Source of the DNA: AC-32 sp963813435
GTDB lineage: Bacteria > Actinomycetota > Thermoleophilia > Gaiellales > Gaiellaceae
Reading direction: 5' to 3'
Assembly (NCBI GenBank): GCA_963813435.1
Contig: CAWEYY010000003.1
Location: forward strand, 1,240,001-1,304,000
Length of the DNA: 64,000 bases
Below the pieces are notes generated by a model. The model made no database searches. It was not told where the DNA came from and saw only the letters and a list, made by a program, of their open reading frames with translations. Positions 51,361-59,881 of the stretch are shown piece after piece. Position 1 is the stretch's first letter. The number at the start of each line of letters is the position of its first letter. Made by a program: the position numbers and the translations under genes.

Positions 51361-52955
51361 ATGCGAGACGCGCTGAGACCGGTCGTCGCGCTCTGCGTCG
51401 TCTCGCTCGTCGCTGCCGCGATGCCGGGCGCCGCTGCCGCCGACACGCCGACCATCTCGTCGTCGATCGACGGCATCGCCGGCAACAACAGCTGGTGGAG
51501 AGGCAGCACGCACGGGAACAACGTGATCCTCCACTGGACGGTGACCGGCAACCCGCCGCTGACCAACACCACCGGCTGCGACCCGGCGATCACGATCCCG
51601 GGCCCGACGACCGGCGTGACGAAGACGTGCACGGCAACCAACGACGACGGCACGTCATCGTCCTCGCGAACGATCAAGATCGACGCCGACCCGCCGAATG
51701 GCGTCAGCGCGTCCCCGGCTCGAGCCCCAGACGCCAACGGCTGGTACAACCACTCGGTCGGCCTAGCCTGGAGCGGAGCCGACGCCACCTCCGGGATCGC
51801 GGGAGCTGCACATCGACGAGCTACTCGGGGCCGGACGACGCCTCCGCGACGCTTCAGGGCTCGTGCCAGGACAACGCCGGGAACTCCGCGAGCGCGCCCT
51901 TCTCGCTGAAGTACGACGAGACACCCCCGATCCCCGGGTCCGGCACCGCAGCCCGGCCTCCGGATGCAAACGGCTGGTACTCGGACCCCGTGAAGATCAC
52001 GTGGACCGGAACCGACCCGATGTCGGGCACGGCCGGCTGCACCGACGTCACCTACTCCGGACCGGACAGCGGATCCGCTTCGGCCTCGGGCGCCACGTGC
52101 ACCGACAAGGCGGGCAACGTCGCCTCCGCGCCGGCGTTCGGGCTGAAGTACGACGCGACGCCTCCGCACATCACCGGCGCGACGCTGAGCCGCACGCCGG
52201 ACTTCGACGGCTGGTACACGCACCCGGTGACGATCACCTGGGCGGGCACCGATGCCCTCTCGGGGATCGCGAGCTGCACGTCGGCCCCCTTCTCCGGGAA
52301 CGCGAGCGCAACCGCGACGGCCACCGGGAGCTGCCGCGACAAGGCCGGAAACGTCACGTCCGCGTCCGTCCAGCTCAAGTACGACGCCACCGCGCCGGCG
52401 CTCTCCAAGGTCGGCGTCGCAAGCCGGGCCGGCTCCGACCTCGTTCGCTGGACGTCGTCGAGCCCGGATGACCGGATCGTCGTGAAGCGCTGGGCCCGCG
52501 GCAGCAAGGACGAGCAGGTCGTCTTCGAGGGTACCGGCTCGCGCTTCATCGATGCGAAGATCAGGAGCGGGCTCGAGTACCGGTACGCGATCCAGAGCAC
52601 CGACCAGGCGGGCAACGTCTCGAAGACCGCCACCGTCACGGGCTTCCCCAAGGTGCTGACGCTCCAGAAGACGCCGTACGTCCCGCGCGCCGCGCCCAAG
52701 CCGATCCTGCGCTGGGGGTCGATGGCGGGCGCGGACTACTACCACGTGCAGCTCTTCCGCGGGTCGACGCGGATCCTCGCCGCCTGGCCGAGCAAGCGCC
52801 AGCTCGGGCTCGCGAGCAGCTGGAAGTGGGCGGGCCATCGGTACACGCTCAGCCCGGGCCGGTACCGCTGGTTCGTCTGGGGTGGACTCGGCAAGCGTTC
52901 CTTCGCGCGCTACCGCGCGATGGGCAGCGCCCGCTTCATCGTTCCGCCGGGATAG
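51361..52955 (+). pseudogene. exported Ig-like repeat protein (copy B), one frameshift
   Basis: ATG 51361, signal RPVVALCVVSLVAAAMPGAAA. Repeats of about 65 residues follow the pattern PDANGWY-x-x-(P/S)V-x-(I/L)-x-W-x-G-x-D-x-x-SG-(I/T)-A-x-C...S-x-x-G-x-C-x-D-x-AGN, as in surface Ig-like/OmpL47-type repeats. The frame breaks once at about 51796-51803, inside SGIA(S)CTSTSYSG; joining the halves restores a full repeat. C-terminal fibronectin-like part ends RFIVPPG, identical in both copies. One-base change, so either recent inactivation, a programmed or phase-variable shift, or a sequence error. Confidence 0.7.
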
Positions 52956-52999
52956 CCGTTAGGATCGGCGGACGGGGTCGTGCGACTGGGAGGAGCCAC

Positions 53000-53563
53000 A
53001 TGAACGTGATCGCAGCGATTGACGCCGCCCGGGAGCGGTGGAACGTGCTCGAGCATCCTTTCTACGTCCGCTGGGAGCAAGGCGAGCTCACCCACGACGA
53101 GCTTGCACGCTACGCGGGCGAGTACCGGCACGCGGTCGTCGCGCTCGCGCGCGCGGCGCGAACGGCGCACCTGCACGCGGAGGAAGAGGCCGCGCACATC
53201 TCGCTCTGGGACGATTTCGCCGCTGCGCTCGGCACGGAGACGCACGAGCCGCTGCCCGAGACGCGCTGCTGCTCGTCCGCCTGGGCCGCCGCCGACGACC
53301 AGGCCGGCGCCGCTGCGATCCTCTACGCGATCGAGTCGGGGCAGCCGGAGATCTCGGCGACGAAGCTCCGCGGTCTCGTCGAGCACTACGGCTTCGAGGC
53401 ATGCACGGACGCGACCGCTTACTTCGAGCTCCACTCGGAGCGCGACCACGAGCACGCGGCCGAGGCACGCGCGCAGCTCGAGGGCCACGAAGACAAGCGG
53501 CTCGTCTCGCTCGCCGAATCGGCGCTCGCGGGCAACTGGGCGCTGCTCGACGGCGTCTCGTAG
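53000..53563 (+). CDS. PqqC/TenA-like haem-oxygenase-fold protein
   Basis: 187 aa from ATG 53000 with GGGAGGAG 4 bp upstream. All-helical fold: WNVLEHPFYVRWEQGELTHDELARYAGEYRHAVV aligns with the HP-F/Y...L...Q-x-Y start of PqqC/CADD/TenA proteins, and ETHEPLPE, LYAIESGQPEISATKLRGLVEHYGF and YFELHSERDHEHAAEAR carry candidate metal-binding Glu/His residues of the iron-containing redox subgroup. Substrate unknown; monocistronic. Confidence 0.78.
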   Translation: MNVIAAIDAARERWNVLEHPFYVRWEQGELTHDELARYAGEYRHAVVALARAARTAHLHAEEEAAHISLWDDFAAALGTETHEPLPETRCCSSAWAAADDQAGAAAILYAIESGQPEISATKLRGLVEHYGFEACTDATAYFELHSERDHEHAAEARAQLEGHEDKRLVSLAESALAGNWALLDGVS

Positions 53564-53571
53564 ACAGCTAG

Positions 53572-53820
53572 CTAGGAGTCGGTCTCGCCCGGGAGCGGGC
53601 CCGCCTGCTCCTGCTCCGCGAGGACCTCGCGCGCGCGATCCAGCTGATCGGCTGGGACGAGGATCTCCCGCGAGCCGATCACGGGCATCCCGACCCCGAT
53701 CGCGCCGCCGACGTTCGTCAGCCGTTGCGTGCACGGAATGCCGGCCTCTTCGAGCAGCGAGCAGATCAGGTCGGCGAGGACTTCGTTCGGGACGACGTCG
53801 AGGACGGCGAGGTCTTCCAT
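53572..53820 (-). CDS. DUF2007-like small signal-transducing protein
   Basis: 82 aa from ATG 53820. The pattern LDVVPNEVLADLICSLLEEAGIPC...IGVGMPVIGSREILVPADQLDRAREVLAE is typical of the putative signal-transducing DUF2007 fold (two beta-alpha-beta units; EAxxAxxxLExAGI...V...D...A...L). Function not established. It lies 14 bp downstream of the amino acid ABC ATPase on the same strand and may be carried on its transcript. Confidence 0.65.
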   Translation of the reverse strand: MEDLAVLDVVPNEVLADLICSLLEEAGIPCTQRLTNVGGAIGVGMPVIGSREILVPADQLDRAREVLAEQEQAGPLPGETDS

Positions 53821-53834
53821 GGCCGCAGTATCTC

Positions 53835-54590
53835 CTACAGGCGTCCGGCTTCGACGATCCGCTCGAGGAACTGGCGCGTCCGCTGCTCCCTGGGCTCGAC
53901 GAAGATGTGCTCCGGCGGGCCCTGCTCGAGAATCCGGCCTGCGTCGAGGAAGCAAACCTGGGTCGCGATGTCGCGCGCGAAACTCATCTCGTGGGTGGCG
54001 ATCAGCATCGTCATGCCGCCCTCGGCCAGCTCCCGGATCACGCTCAGCACCTCGGCCACCAGCTCCGGGTCGAGCGCGCTCGTGACCTCGTCGAGGAGCA
54101 TCAGGTCCGGGTTCATCGCGAGGGCGCGAACGATCGCGACGCGCTGCTGCTGGCCTCCTGAGAGGCGGTCCGGGTACTCGTCGCGCTTGTCGGCCAGCCC
54201 GAACCGCTCGAGCAGCGCGACCGCCTCGGCCTCCGCCTCGGCCTTCGGCTTGTGCAGCACCTTCCGCGGCGCGAGCGTCACGTTCCCGAGGACGCTCATG
54301 TGCGGAAAGAGGTTGTACGCCTGGAAGACGATCCCGATCCCGCGCCTGACGCGGTTGACGTCGACGTCGCGGCGGGTGATCTCCTCGCCGTGGAGCAGGA
54401 TCCGGCCGGCGTCGACCTTCTCGAGCAGGTTCACGCAACGAAGGAGGGTCGACTTCCCCGAGCCGGAGGCGCCGATCAGGCAGAAGACCTCGTGCTCGCC
54501 GACGTCGAGGTCGACGCCCTTGAGCACCTCGTTCTCGCCGAACGACTTCCGGATCTCTTCGAGCTGCAGGGCCCTGCCGTTCTCGCTCAC
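53835..54590 (-). CDS. polar amino acid ABC transporter ATP-binding protein
   Basis: 251 aa from GTG 54590, overlapping the permease stop by 4 bp. Walker A GASGSGKSTLLRCVN, Q-loop IVFQAYNLFPHMSVLGNV, signature LSGGQQQRVAIVRALAM and Walker B LMLLDEVTSALDPELV match GlnQ/HisP. It energises uptake of a polar amino acid. Confidence 0.92.
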   Translation of the reverse strand: MSENGRALQLEEIRKSFGENEVLKGVDLDVGEHEVFCLIGASGSGKSTLLRCVNLLEKVDAGRILLHGEEITRRDVDVNRVRRGIGIVFQAYNLFPHMSVLGNVTLAPRKVLHKPKAEAEAEAVALLERFGLADKRDEYPDRLSGGQQQRVAIVRALAMNPDLMLLDEVTSALDPELVAEVLSVIRELAEGGMTMLIATHEMSFARDIATQVCFLDAGRILEQGPPEHIFVEPREQRTRQFLERIVEAGRL

Positions 54591-55444
54591 CGCGCGCCTC
54601 CTGCGAGCTGCCGCTTCCGCTGGCGGGAGATCAGCCAGTCGGTCAGGCGCGCGAGCGGAATTGTCAGGAGGATGAAGAGAATCGCCGTGCAGACGTACGG
54701 CGTGTAGTTGAACGTCGCTGCCACGTCGATCTGCGACTGGCGAAACGCTTCGACCGGGCCGATCAGCGCGACCAGCGCCGTGTCCTTCGTCAGGCCGATG
54801 AAGTCGTTCAGGAGCGGCGGGATCACCCGGCGCACGGCCTGCGGGACGATGACGAACCGCAGCGTCTTCAGCCGTGAGAGCCCGAGCGACCGGGCGGCCG
54901 CCTCCTGGCTCGAGTGCACCGACTCGATCCCTGCGCGGTAGACCTCGGCGACGTACGCGGAATAGACGAGAACCAGCGCAACGATTCCCCAGAAGAGCGG
55001 CGAGACGGGTACCCCGGTCAGCTGGAGAGCCGGCGCGCCGAACCCGAGGATGTAGATGACGAGGATCGTCGGGACCCCGCGGAAGAGGTCCGTGTAGATG
55101 ATGGCCAGCATCCGGATCGGGAAGAACACCGGCCCGGGAAGCCCTCGCAGAATCGCGATGAGGAGCGCGAAGACGAGGATGAAGACCTCCGCGATCAGGA
55201 AGATCCTGATGTTCAGCAGGAAGGCATGCGCGATCCCCTTCCAGTTGTCGGCGAAGACCTGGCGGTTGAAGAACGCCTCCTTGACCGCCGGCCAGCCGGG
55301 CGAGGTGACGACCAGGGCGATGAGGATCCCCGCGAACACGAGCGTGCTCGCGAGCGCGATCCACACGCTGCTCTGCCCTCCCCCCGAGCCTTTCAGGTCG
55401 GCCAGGATCCTCGAGCCGCGGCCGGGATCCGCGCCGACGCTCAC
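54587..55444 (-). CDS. polar amino acid ABC transporter permease
   Basis: 285 aa, GTG start. Several helices and the HisM/GlnP EAA region YVAEVYRAGIESVHSSQEAAARSLGLSRLKTLRFVIVPQAVRRVIPPLLNDFIGLTKDTALV, diagnostic of polar amino acid permeases. One permease gene is present, so it may form a homodimer. The gene starts 10 bp after the substrate-binding protein stop. Confidence 0.92.
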   Translation of the reverse strand: MSVGADPGRGSRILADLKGSGGGQSSVWIALASTLVFAGILIALVVTSPGWPAVKEAFFNRQVFADNWKGIAHAFLLNIRIFLIAEVFILVFALLIAILRGLPGPVFFPIRMLAIIYTDLFRGVPTILVIYILGFGAPALQLTGVPVSPLFWGIVALVLVYSAYVAEVYRAGIESVHSSQEAAARSLGLSRLKTLRFVIVPQAVRRVIPPLLNDFIGLTKDTALVALIGPVEAFRQSQIDVAATFNYTPYVCTAILFILLTIPLARLTDWLISRQRKRQLAGGAR

Positions 55445-55454
55445 CCGCTGAGCG

Positions 55455-56387
55455 CTACCTCAGGACGGGGGCGCCCGAGTTCGAGATCCACTTCGTCTGC
55501 AGCTGCTTCAGCGTCCCGTTCGCCCTGAGCGTCGCCAGCGCCTTGTTCACACACGTCACGAGGCTGTTGCCCTTCGCGAAGACCGCCCCGAAGTGGTCGC
55601 CTCCGCCCTTGGACGGGAAGCTGCCGACGACGACGCTGTTCGGGACCTCCTCGGCTCCGACGATGATGAACGCGGTCGGCAGATCGACGACGATCCCGTC
55701 GATCCCGCCGCTCTTCAAGCCGGAGTTGACGTCGTTCGAGTTGTTGTAGACGGCGGGCTGCTGGTCCGGCTTGATGTTCTTGACGATGTAGTTGTAGCTC
55801 GTCGTCCCGACCTGCGCGCCGAGCTTGTACTTCTTCAGGTCGGCCAGGGTCTTCGCCTTCGTGATCGGCGTGCCCTTGATCGCCACGAGCGCCTGGTTGG
55901 TGTCGTAGTACGAGTCGCTGAAGTCGACGCTCTTCTTGCGCGCGTTCGTGACCGAGACCTCGTTCACGTCGAAGTCGTAGTTCTTCGGGCCGGGCTTGAA
56001 GAGCTGCTCGAAGGGGACGACGACCCACTTGACCTGGTTCGACGTGAACCCGAGCTGCTTGGCGATCGCGTACGCGACGGCGCTCTCGTAGCCCTTCTGC
56101 GTGGTCGGGTCGTTGAACTTCCAGGTCGAGCCCTTCGGCGTGCCGCCGGCGAACCAGGGATTGAAGGCCGGGTTGTCGGTGGCGACCGTCAACTGGCCCT
56201 TCTTGATCAGGTTGAACTGGTCGGGCTCGCACGAGCTCGCGCTCGTCGACGAGGAGGAGCTCTTGCTCGAGCCGCAGCCGGCCGCGACCACGGCGAGGAG
56301 CGCGACCAGCGTCGCCGCAAGGAGCCATCGAGTCGGTCGCAGCCCGCTCACCGCTGGTGAGGCTAACACGCCAGTAGATGCCCACAT
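55455..56387 (-). CDS. amino acid ABC transporter substrate-binding lipoprotein (family 3)
   Basis: 310 aa; an in-frame GTG at 56351 would give a more usual signal (MSGLRPTRWLLAATLVALLA). Lipobox VVAAGC followed by a Ser-rich tether. SBP_bac_3 fold: GQLTVATDNPAFNPWFAGG, GYESAVAYAIAKQLGF, FDVNEVSVTNARKKSVDFSDSYYDTNQALV, LGAQVGTTSYNYI and GIDGIVVDLPTAFI. Binds a polar amino acid outside the membrane. First gene of the uptake operon. Confidence 0.9.
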   Translation of the reverse strand: MWASTGVLASPAVSGLRPTRWLLAATLVALLAVVAAGCGSSKSSSSSTSASSCEPDQFNLIKKGQLTVATDNPAFNPWFAGGTPKGSTWKFNDPTTQKGYESAVAYAIAKQLGFTSNQVKWVVVPFEQLFKPGPKNYDFDVNEVSVTNARKKSVDFSDSYYDTNQALVAIKGTPITKAKTLADLKKYKLGAQVGTTSYNYIVKNIKPDQQPAVYNNSNDVNSGLKSGGIDGIVVDLPTAFIIVGAEEVPNSVVVGSFPSKGGGDHFGAVFAKGNSLVTCVNKALATLRANGTLKQLQTKWISNSGAPVLR

Positions 56388-56457
56388 GCGGGGTCAGCAT
56401 CGGCACCGATGCGGGAGGCACACGCGCGCGCGAGCATTGGGTGCGGAGGTGACAGAA

Positions 56458-57533
56458 GTGAAGTGGCGCTCGGTGCTTCTCGGGCTTTTCGGGGTCATGC
56501 TCGTGGTTATCCCGGCGAGCTCGGCCGTCGGCGGAGGCCCGGCTTCTCCTCCAAGAGCGCGCCCGGCCAGATCGAAGCGCTCGCGATGGACGGTCCGTGG
56601 GTCGCCTACGACGTCGCGAGCGACGTCGGCCGGCCCTGCAACCGGGTGTACGTCTGGAACGTGCTGACGGGAACCACCATGGCCGTCAGCGGCAAGCAGA
56701 CCTGTCACGCCGACGACACGAGCACCGGCTCGGGCGTTCGGGAGCTGGCGGTCGCTGCCCCGCGGGTGGCCTGGATCGTGAACCAGGGTGGCAACTCCGA
56801 GAGCGACGACTACCTCTACACGTCGTCGTTCCCTAGGCCGAAGGAGCGCAGGCTCGCGAGCGCGATTCGGACCGGCGAGGTCGGCGGCGTCGCGATCTGC
56901 GGCGGCCCTCACGCCGGCGGGCTGGCAGGCACGTGGATCAGCTGCCTCGTGGGCAACGGCGGGTTCCTGGGAGTCAACCGCTGGTCGACCGACAAGAGCG
57001 ACAACGTGACCTCTGCGCGGCTGCAGAGGATCGGGACCGGGCTGAGGACGATCGCGTCCGGAGCCGGCTCGATGGATGCCGTATCCACCGACGGCAAGCA
57101 GGTCACGGTGCTGCGCCCGGACGGCAGCGTCGGCCTCTACTCGACGGCGGGCAAGCTTCTCCGCGTCGTCACGCCGAGCACGGCCAAAGACGCAGCGGTG
57201 CGCGGGGACTACCTCGTAGTCCTGACGAAGACCAACACGCTCGAGGTCTTCAACTCTCATTCGGGCAAGCGCCTGCACGTCTGGCGCGTGGCGAAGCGCG
57301 CAGCCTTTCTCGACGTCAGCTCGAAGTTGGCGGCCTACGCAGCTCCTCTGGCCGGCGGCCGTCTCCCGCACGCCGTGCACGTCTTGCGGCTGCCGACCGG
57401 CAAGGACAGGATCGTCGCGCAGAACCGGGTGCTCGCGAACGAGATTCGCGGAGTAGAGATCGAGCCGACCGGACTCGCCTATGCGCGGTTCGGCAGGGTC
57501 GTGTTCGTCCCGATGAGCCGGCTGCTGCGCTAG
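56458..57533 (+). pseudogene. exported propeller gene (family copy 4), frameshift after signal peptide
   Basis: GTG 56458 has a GGAGGT RBS and gives a good signal peptide (WRSVLLGLFGVMLVVIPASSA), but this frame is lost after about codon 28 (near 56540). The mature protein continues in the +2 frame: GFSSKSAPGQIEALAMDG, RVYVWNVLTGTTMAV, ELAVAAPRVAWIVNQGGN, VGLYSTAGKLLRVVTPS, LVVLTKTNTLEVFNSHSGK, GRVVFVPMSRLLR, open to 57533. Without a shift an unexported 374-aa product could start at 56409. Same family as the copies at 39.3-42.7 kb. Confidence 0.6.
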
Positions 57534-58549
57534 GCGGCGACGCCCGAGAAGCCCGGGATCACGTCGCTGCCGTAGGCGGCGAGCGTCTCGTCAGCTTTCT
57601 CGGTCATCAAGTAGATGTCGAACTGATCGACGCCAACTGACTCGAGCTCCTGCAGCTTCTCGGTGATCTGCTCGCTGTTTCCGAGCACACAGAAGCGGTC
57701 GCAGATCTCATCGGTGACGAACTCGCCGTGTGCGGCGCCGACGCGGCTGTGATCCTTGTAGTCGTAGAACTTCCGCGCCTTGACGTAGTCGGTGAGCGCG
57801 CTCGGGATCTCGTGGGAGTTCTCGCCGTAGCGCTCGATCAGATCCATGACGTGGTTCGAGACCATCGCCGGGAACCAGCGCACCTGGTCGCGCGCCTCGG
57901 CGAGGTCGTCGGACACATGGCTCGGCGCGCAGACGACGCACTGCAGCGCGGCCGGGTCCTTCCCCGCCTCCTCGGCGGCCTTGCGGGCCGTGGCCATGAT
58001 CCACTGAATGATCTGCGGGTCGGCGAGCTGGATGATCACGCCGTCGCCGACGCGGCCGGCCACTCCGAGCGCGCGTGGGCCGTAGCCGGCGACGTGCATC
58101 GGGATCTGCGGTAGCTCCTTGCGCACCCACTTCAGCTCGAGCTCCTTCTCGTTCCAGTCGACCGCGCGGCCGTTCATCAGGTCCTTGACCATCCGCAGGC
58201 GCCGCTCGAACTCGTCCACCCTGACCGGCTTGAGGCCGACCACGCGGCGCGACGAGTCGCCCCGGCCGATGCCCATCACCATGCGGCCGTTTGTGACGTC
58301 CTGCATGGTCGCGTACCAGCTCGCGGTGATCGTCGGGTCGCGGATGCCCGGATTCGTCACGCAATGGCCGAGCTTGAGCGACTCGGTCTGCACGCCCGCG
58401 ATCGCGAGCGTTGCGTAGGTCTCCTGCCAGAGGATGTGCGAGTCGTAGGTCCAGCCGTACTCGAAGCCGAGGCTCTCGCCGCGCTGGAACAACTCGACCA
58501 GCCGCGTGTACGGGGGGTCAGGCAGGGCGGTCAGTCCGAAGCTCAGCAT
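57530..58549 (-). CDS. LLM-class (F420-type) flavin-dependent oxidoreductase
   Basis: 339 aa from ATG 58549 (MLSFGLTALPDPPYTRLVEL), preceded by GGGAGG. TIM-barrel luciferase-like fold: GFEYGWTYDSHILWQETYATLAIAG, LGHCVTNPGIRDPTITASWYATMQDVTNGRMVMGIGRGDSSRRVVGLKPVRVDEFERRLRMV resembles F420-dependent reductases of the MER/FGD subgroup, with RGDS in the cofactor loop. Substrate unknown. Convergent with the propeller gene (4-bp overlap of ends). Confidence 0.87.
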   Translation of the reverse strand: MLSFGLTALPDPPYTRLVELFQRGESLGFEYGWTYDSHILWQETYATLAIAGVQTESLKLGHCVTNPGIRDPTITASWYATMQDVTNGRMVMGIGRGDSSRRVVGLKPVRVDEFERRLRMVKDLMNGRAVDWNEKELELKWVRKELPQIPMHVAGYGPRALGVAGRVGDGVIIQLADPQIIQWIMATARKAAEEAGKDPAALQCVVCAPSHVSDDLAEARDQVRWFPAMVSNHVMDLIERYGENSHEIPSALTDYVKARKFYDYKDHSRVGAAHGEFVTDEICDRFCVLGNSEQITEKLQELESVGVDQFDIYLMTEKADETLAAYGSDVIPGFSGVAA

Positions 58550-58598
58550 CTGCGCCTCCCAGGTCGTGGGCGGCCTGAGCATAACCCCCTGTCTGCGG

Positions 58599-59852
58599 CT
58601 AGCCGGCGGCGACGCGAGCGATCGTCTTGTCGGCCAGGCGGTCTAGGGCCTGGACCGACAGCTCGAGGTGCTCTTCGGTCGTGTCCTCGAGCTTCGTGTG
58701 TGAGAGGCCGCGCAGGCTCTGGACGAAGAGCATCACCGTGGGGACACCGGCGCGCGAGACCTCGGCCGCGTCGTGCAGCGGCCCGCTCGGGAGGTGGTGC
58801 GAGCGGCCGGCGACCTCGGTGACCGCCTCGTCGGCGAGACCGATCAGCGCCTCGTCGAACAGGATCGGCTCGATGTTCCAGATCCGCTCCCAGGAGACCT
58901 CGATGCCCTCCTCCTCCGCGAAGCGCTCGGAGGCGGACTTCGCCTCGTCGAGCATCGCCGCGAGCGTTCCCGCGTCGAGGTGGCGCTGGTCGAGCAGACA
59001 CTCGGCGGTCTCGACGACGGAGGTCACGATCCCCGGCTTCGTCACGACCCCGCCCATCGTGCAGACCGCGCCCTCGCCCGTTCGCTTCGCGATCTCGCGG
59101 ATCTCGAGCTCCAGCTTGGCGGCTCCGGCGAGCGCGTCGCGGCGTCTGTCCATGGGCGTCGAGCCCGCGTGGGCGGCCTGGCCCGTGAACGTGACGAGGT
59201 TTCGCTCGACGCCAAACGTTCCGAGCACGACTCCGAGCGGCAGCTCGAGCGACTCGAGCACCGGTCCCTGCTCGATGTGCAGCTCGAGGTAGGCGGCCGC
59301 GCTCTCGAGCTGGCTCCGCGCCTCGAGCGCGCGATCGAGCTCGACCTCGTAGGCGCCGATCGCGTCGGGAAGCGAGACCCCGTCCGCGTCGTGGCGTTCA
59401 CGCAGCTCGTCCTGATCGGCCATCGAGCCGGCCGCCGCAGACGAGCCGAACAGCGAGCGCCCGAAGCGCGCACCCTCCTCGTCGGCCCAGCTGACCAGAC
59501 GCACGGTCGCCGCGGCCTCGCCTGCCTCGACCAGGCGACGGACGACCTCGACCCCGGCCACGACGTTCAAGGCCCCGTCGAGCCAGCCGCCGTTCGGGAC
59601 CGAGTCGATGTGCCCGCCGATCAGCACGGCGCGCTCGCTCGCCCCGCGCAGCGTCCACCACTGATTGCCGGCCTCGTCGACCTCGTACTCGAGCGGCAGC
59701 CCGCCGAGCTTGTCGCCGAGCCACGTGCGCGCCCGCTCCCAGGTCTCGGTCCAGGCGACCCGCTGCGCGCCGTTCGCGTCGCCGGTCAGCTCCCGCAGCT
59801 CCTTCAGCTCGGCAACCGTTCGGCTCGGTGACAGCGGCATGGGACCGAGCAT
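58599..59852 (-). CDS. M20 amidohydrolase: N-carbamoyl-L-amino acid hydrolase / beta-ureidopropionase type
   Basis: 417 aa (start 59852 or the in-frame ATG 59840). Metal ligands: GGHIDSVPNGGWLDGALNVVAG (His, Asp), SWADEEGARFGRSLFGSSA (Glu-Glu), ELHIEQGPVLE (His) and LPSGPLHDAAEV (C-terminal His). The lid domain begins VVLGTFGVERNLVTFTGQAAHAGSTPMDRRRDAL. The family cleaves the carbamoyl group from N-carbamoyl amino acids, the step after dihydropyrimidinase, whose gene is divergent 29 bp away. Confidence 0.87.
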   Translation of the reverse strand: MLGPMPLSPSRTVAELKELRELTGDANGAQRVAWTETWERARTWLGDKLGGLPLEYEVDEAGNQWWTLRGASERAVLIGGHIDSVPNGGWLDGALNVVAGVEVVRRLVEAGEAAATVRLVSWADEEGARFGRSLFGSSAAAGSMADQDELRERHDADGVSLPDAIGAYEVELDRALEARSQLESAAAYLELHIEQGPVLESLELPLGVVLGTFGVERNLVTFTGQAAHAGSTPMDRRRDALAGAAKLELEIREIAKRTGEGAVCTMGGVVTKPGIVTSVVETAECLLDQRHLDAGTLAAMLDEAKSASERFAEEEGIEVSWERIWNIEPILFDEALIGLADEAVTEVAGRSHHLPSGPLHDAAEVSRAGVPTVMLFVQSLRGLSHTKLEDTTEEHLELSVQALDRLADKTIARVAAG

Positions 59853-59881
59853 AAACTCGCCCGGGAGCCAAGGAGGTCGCC

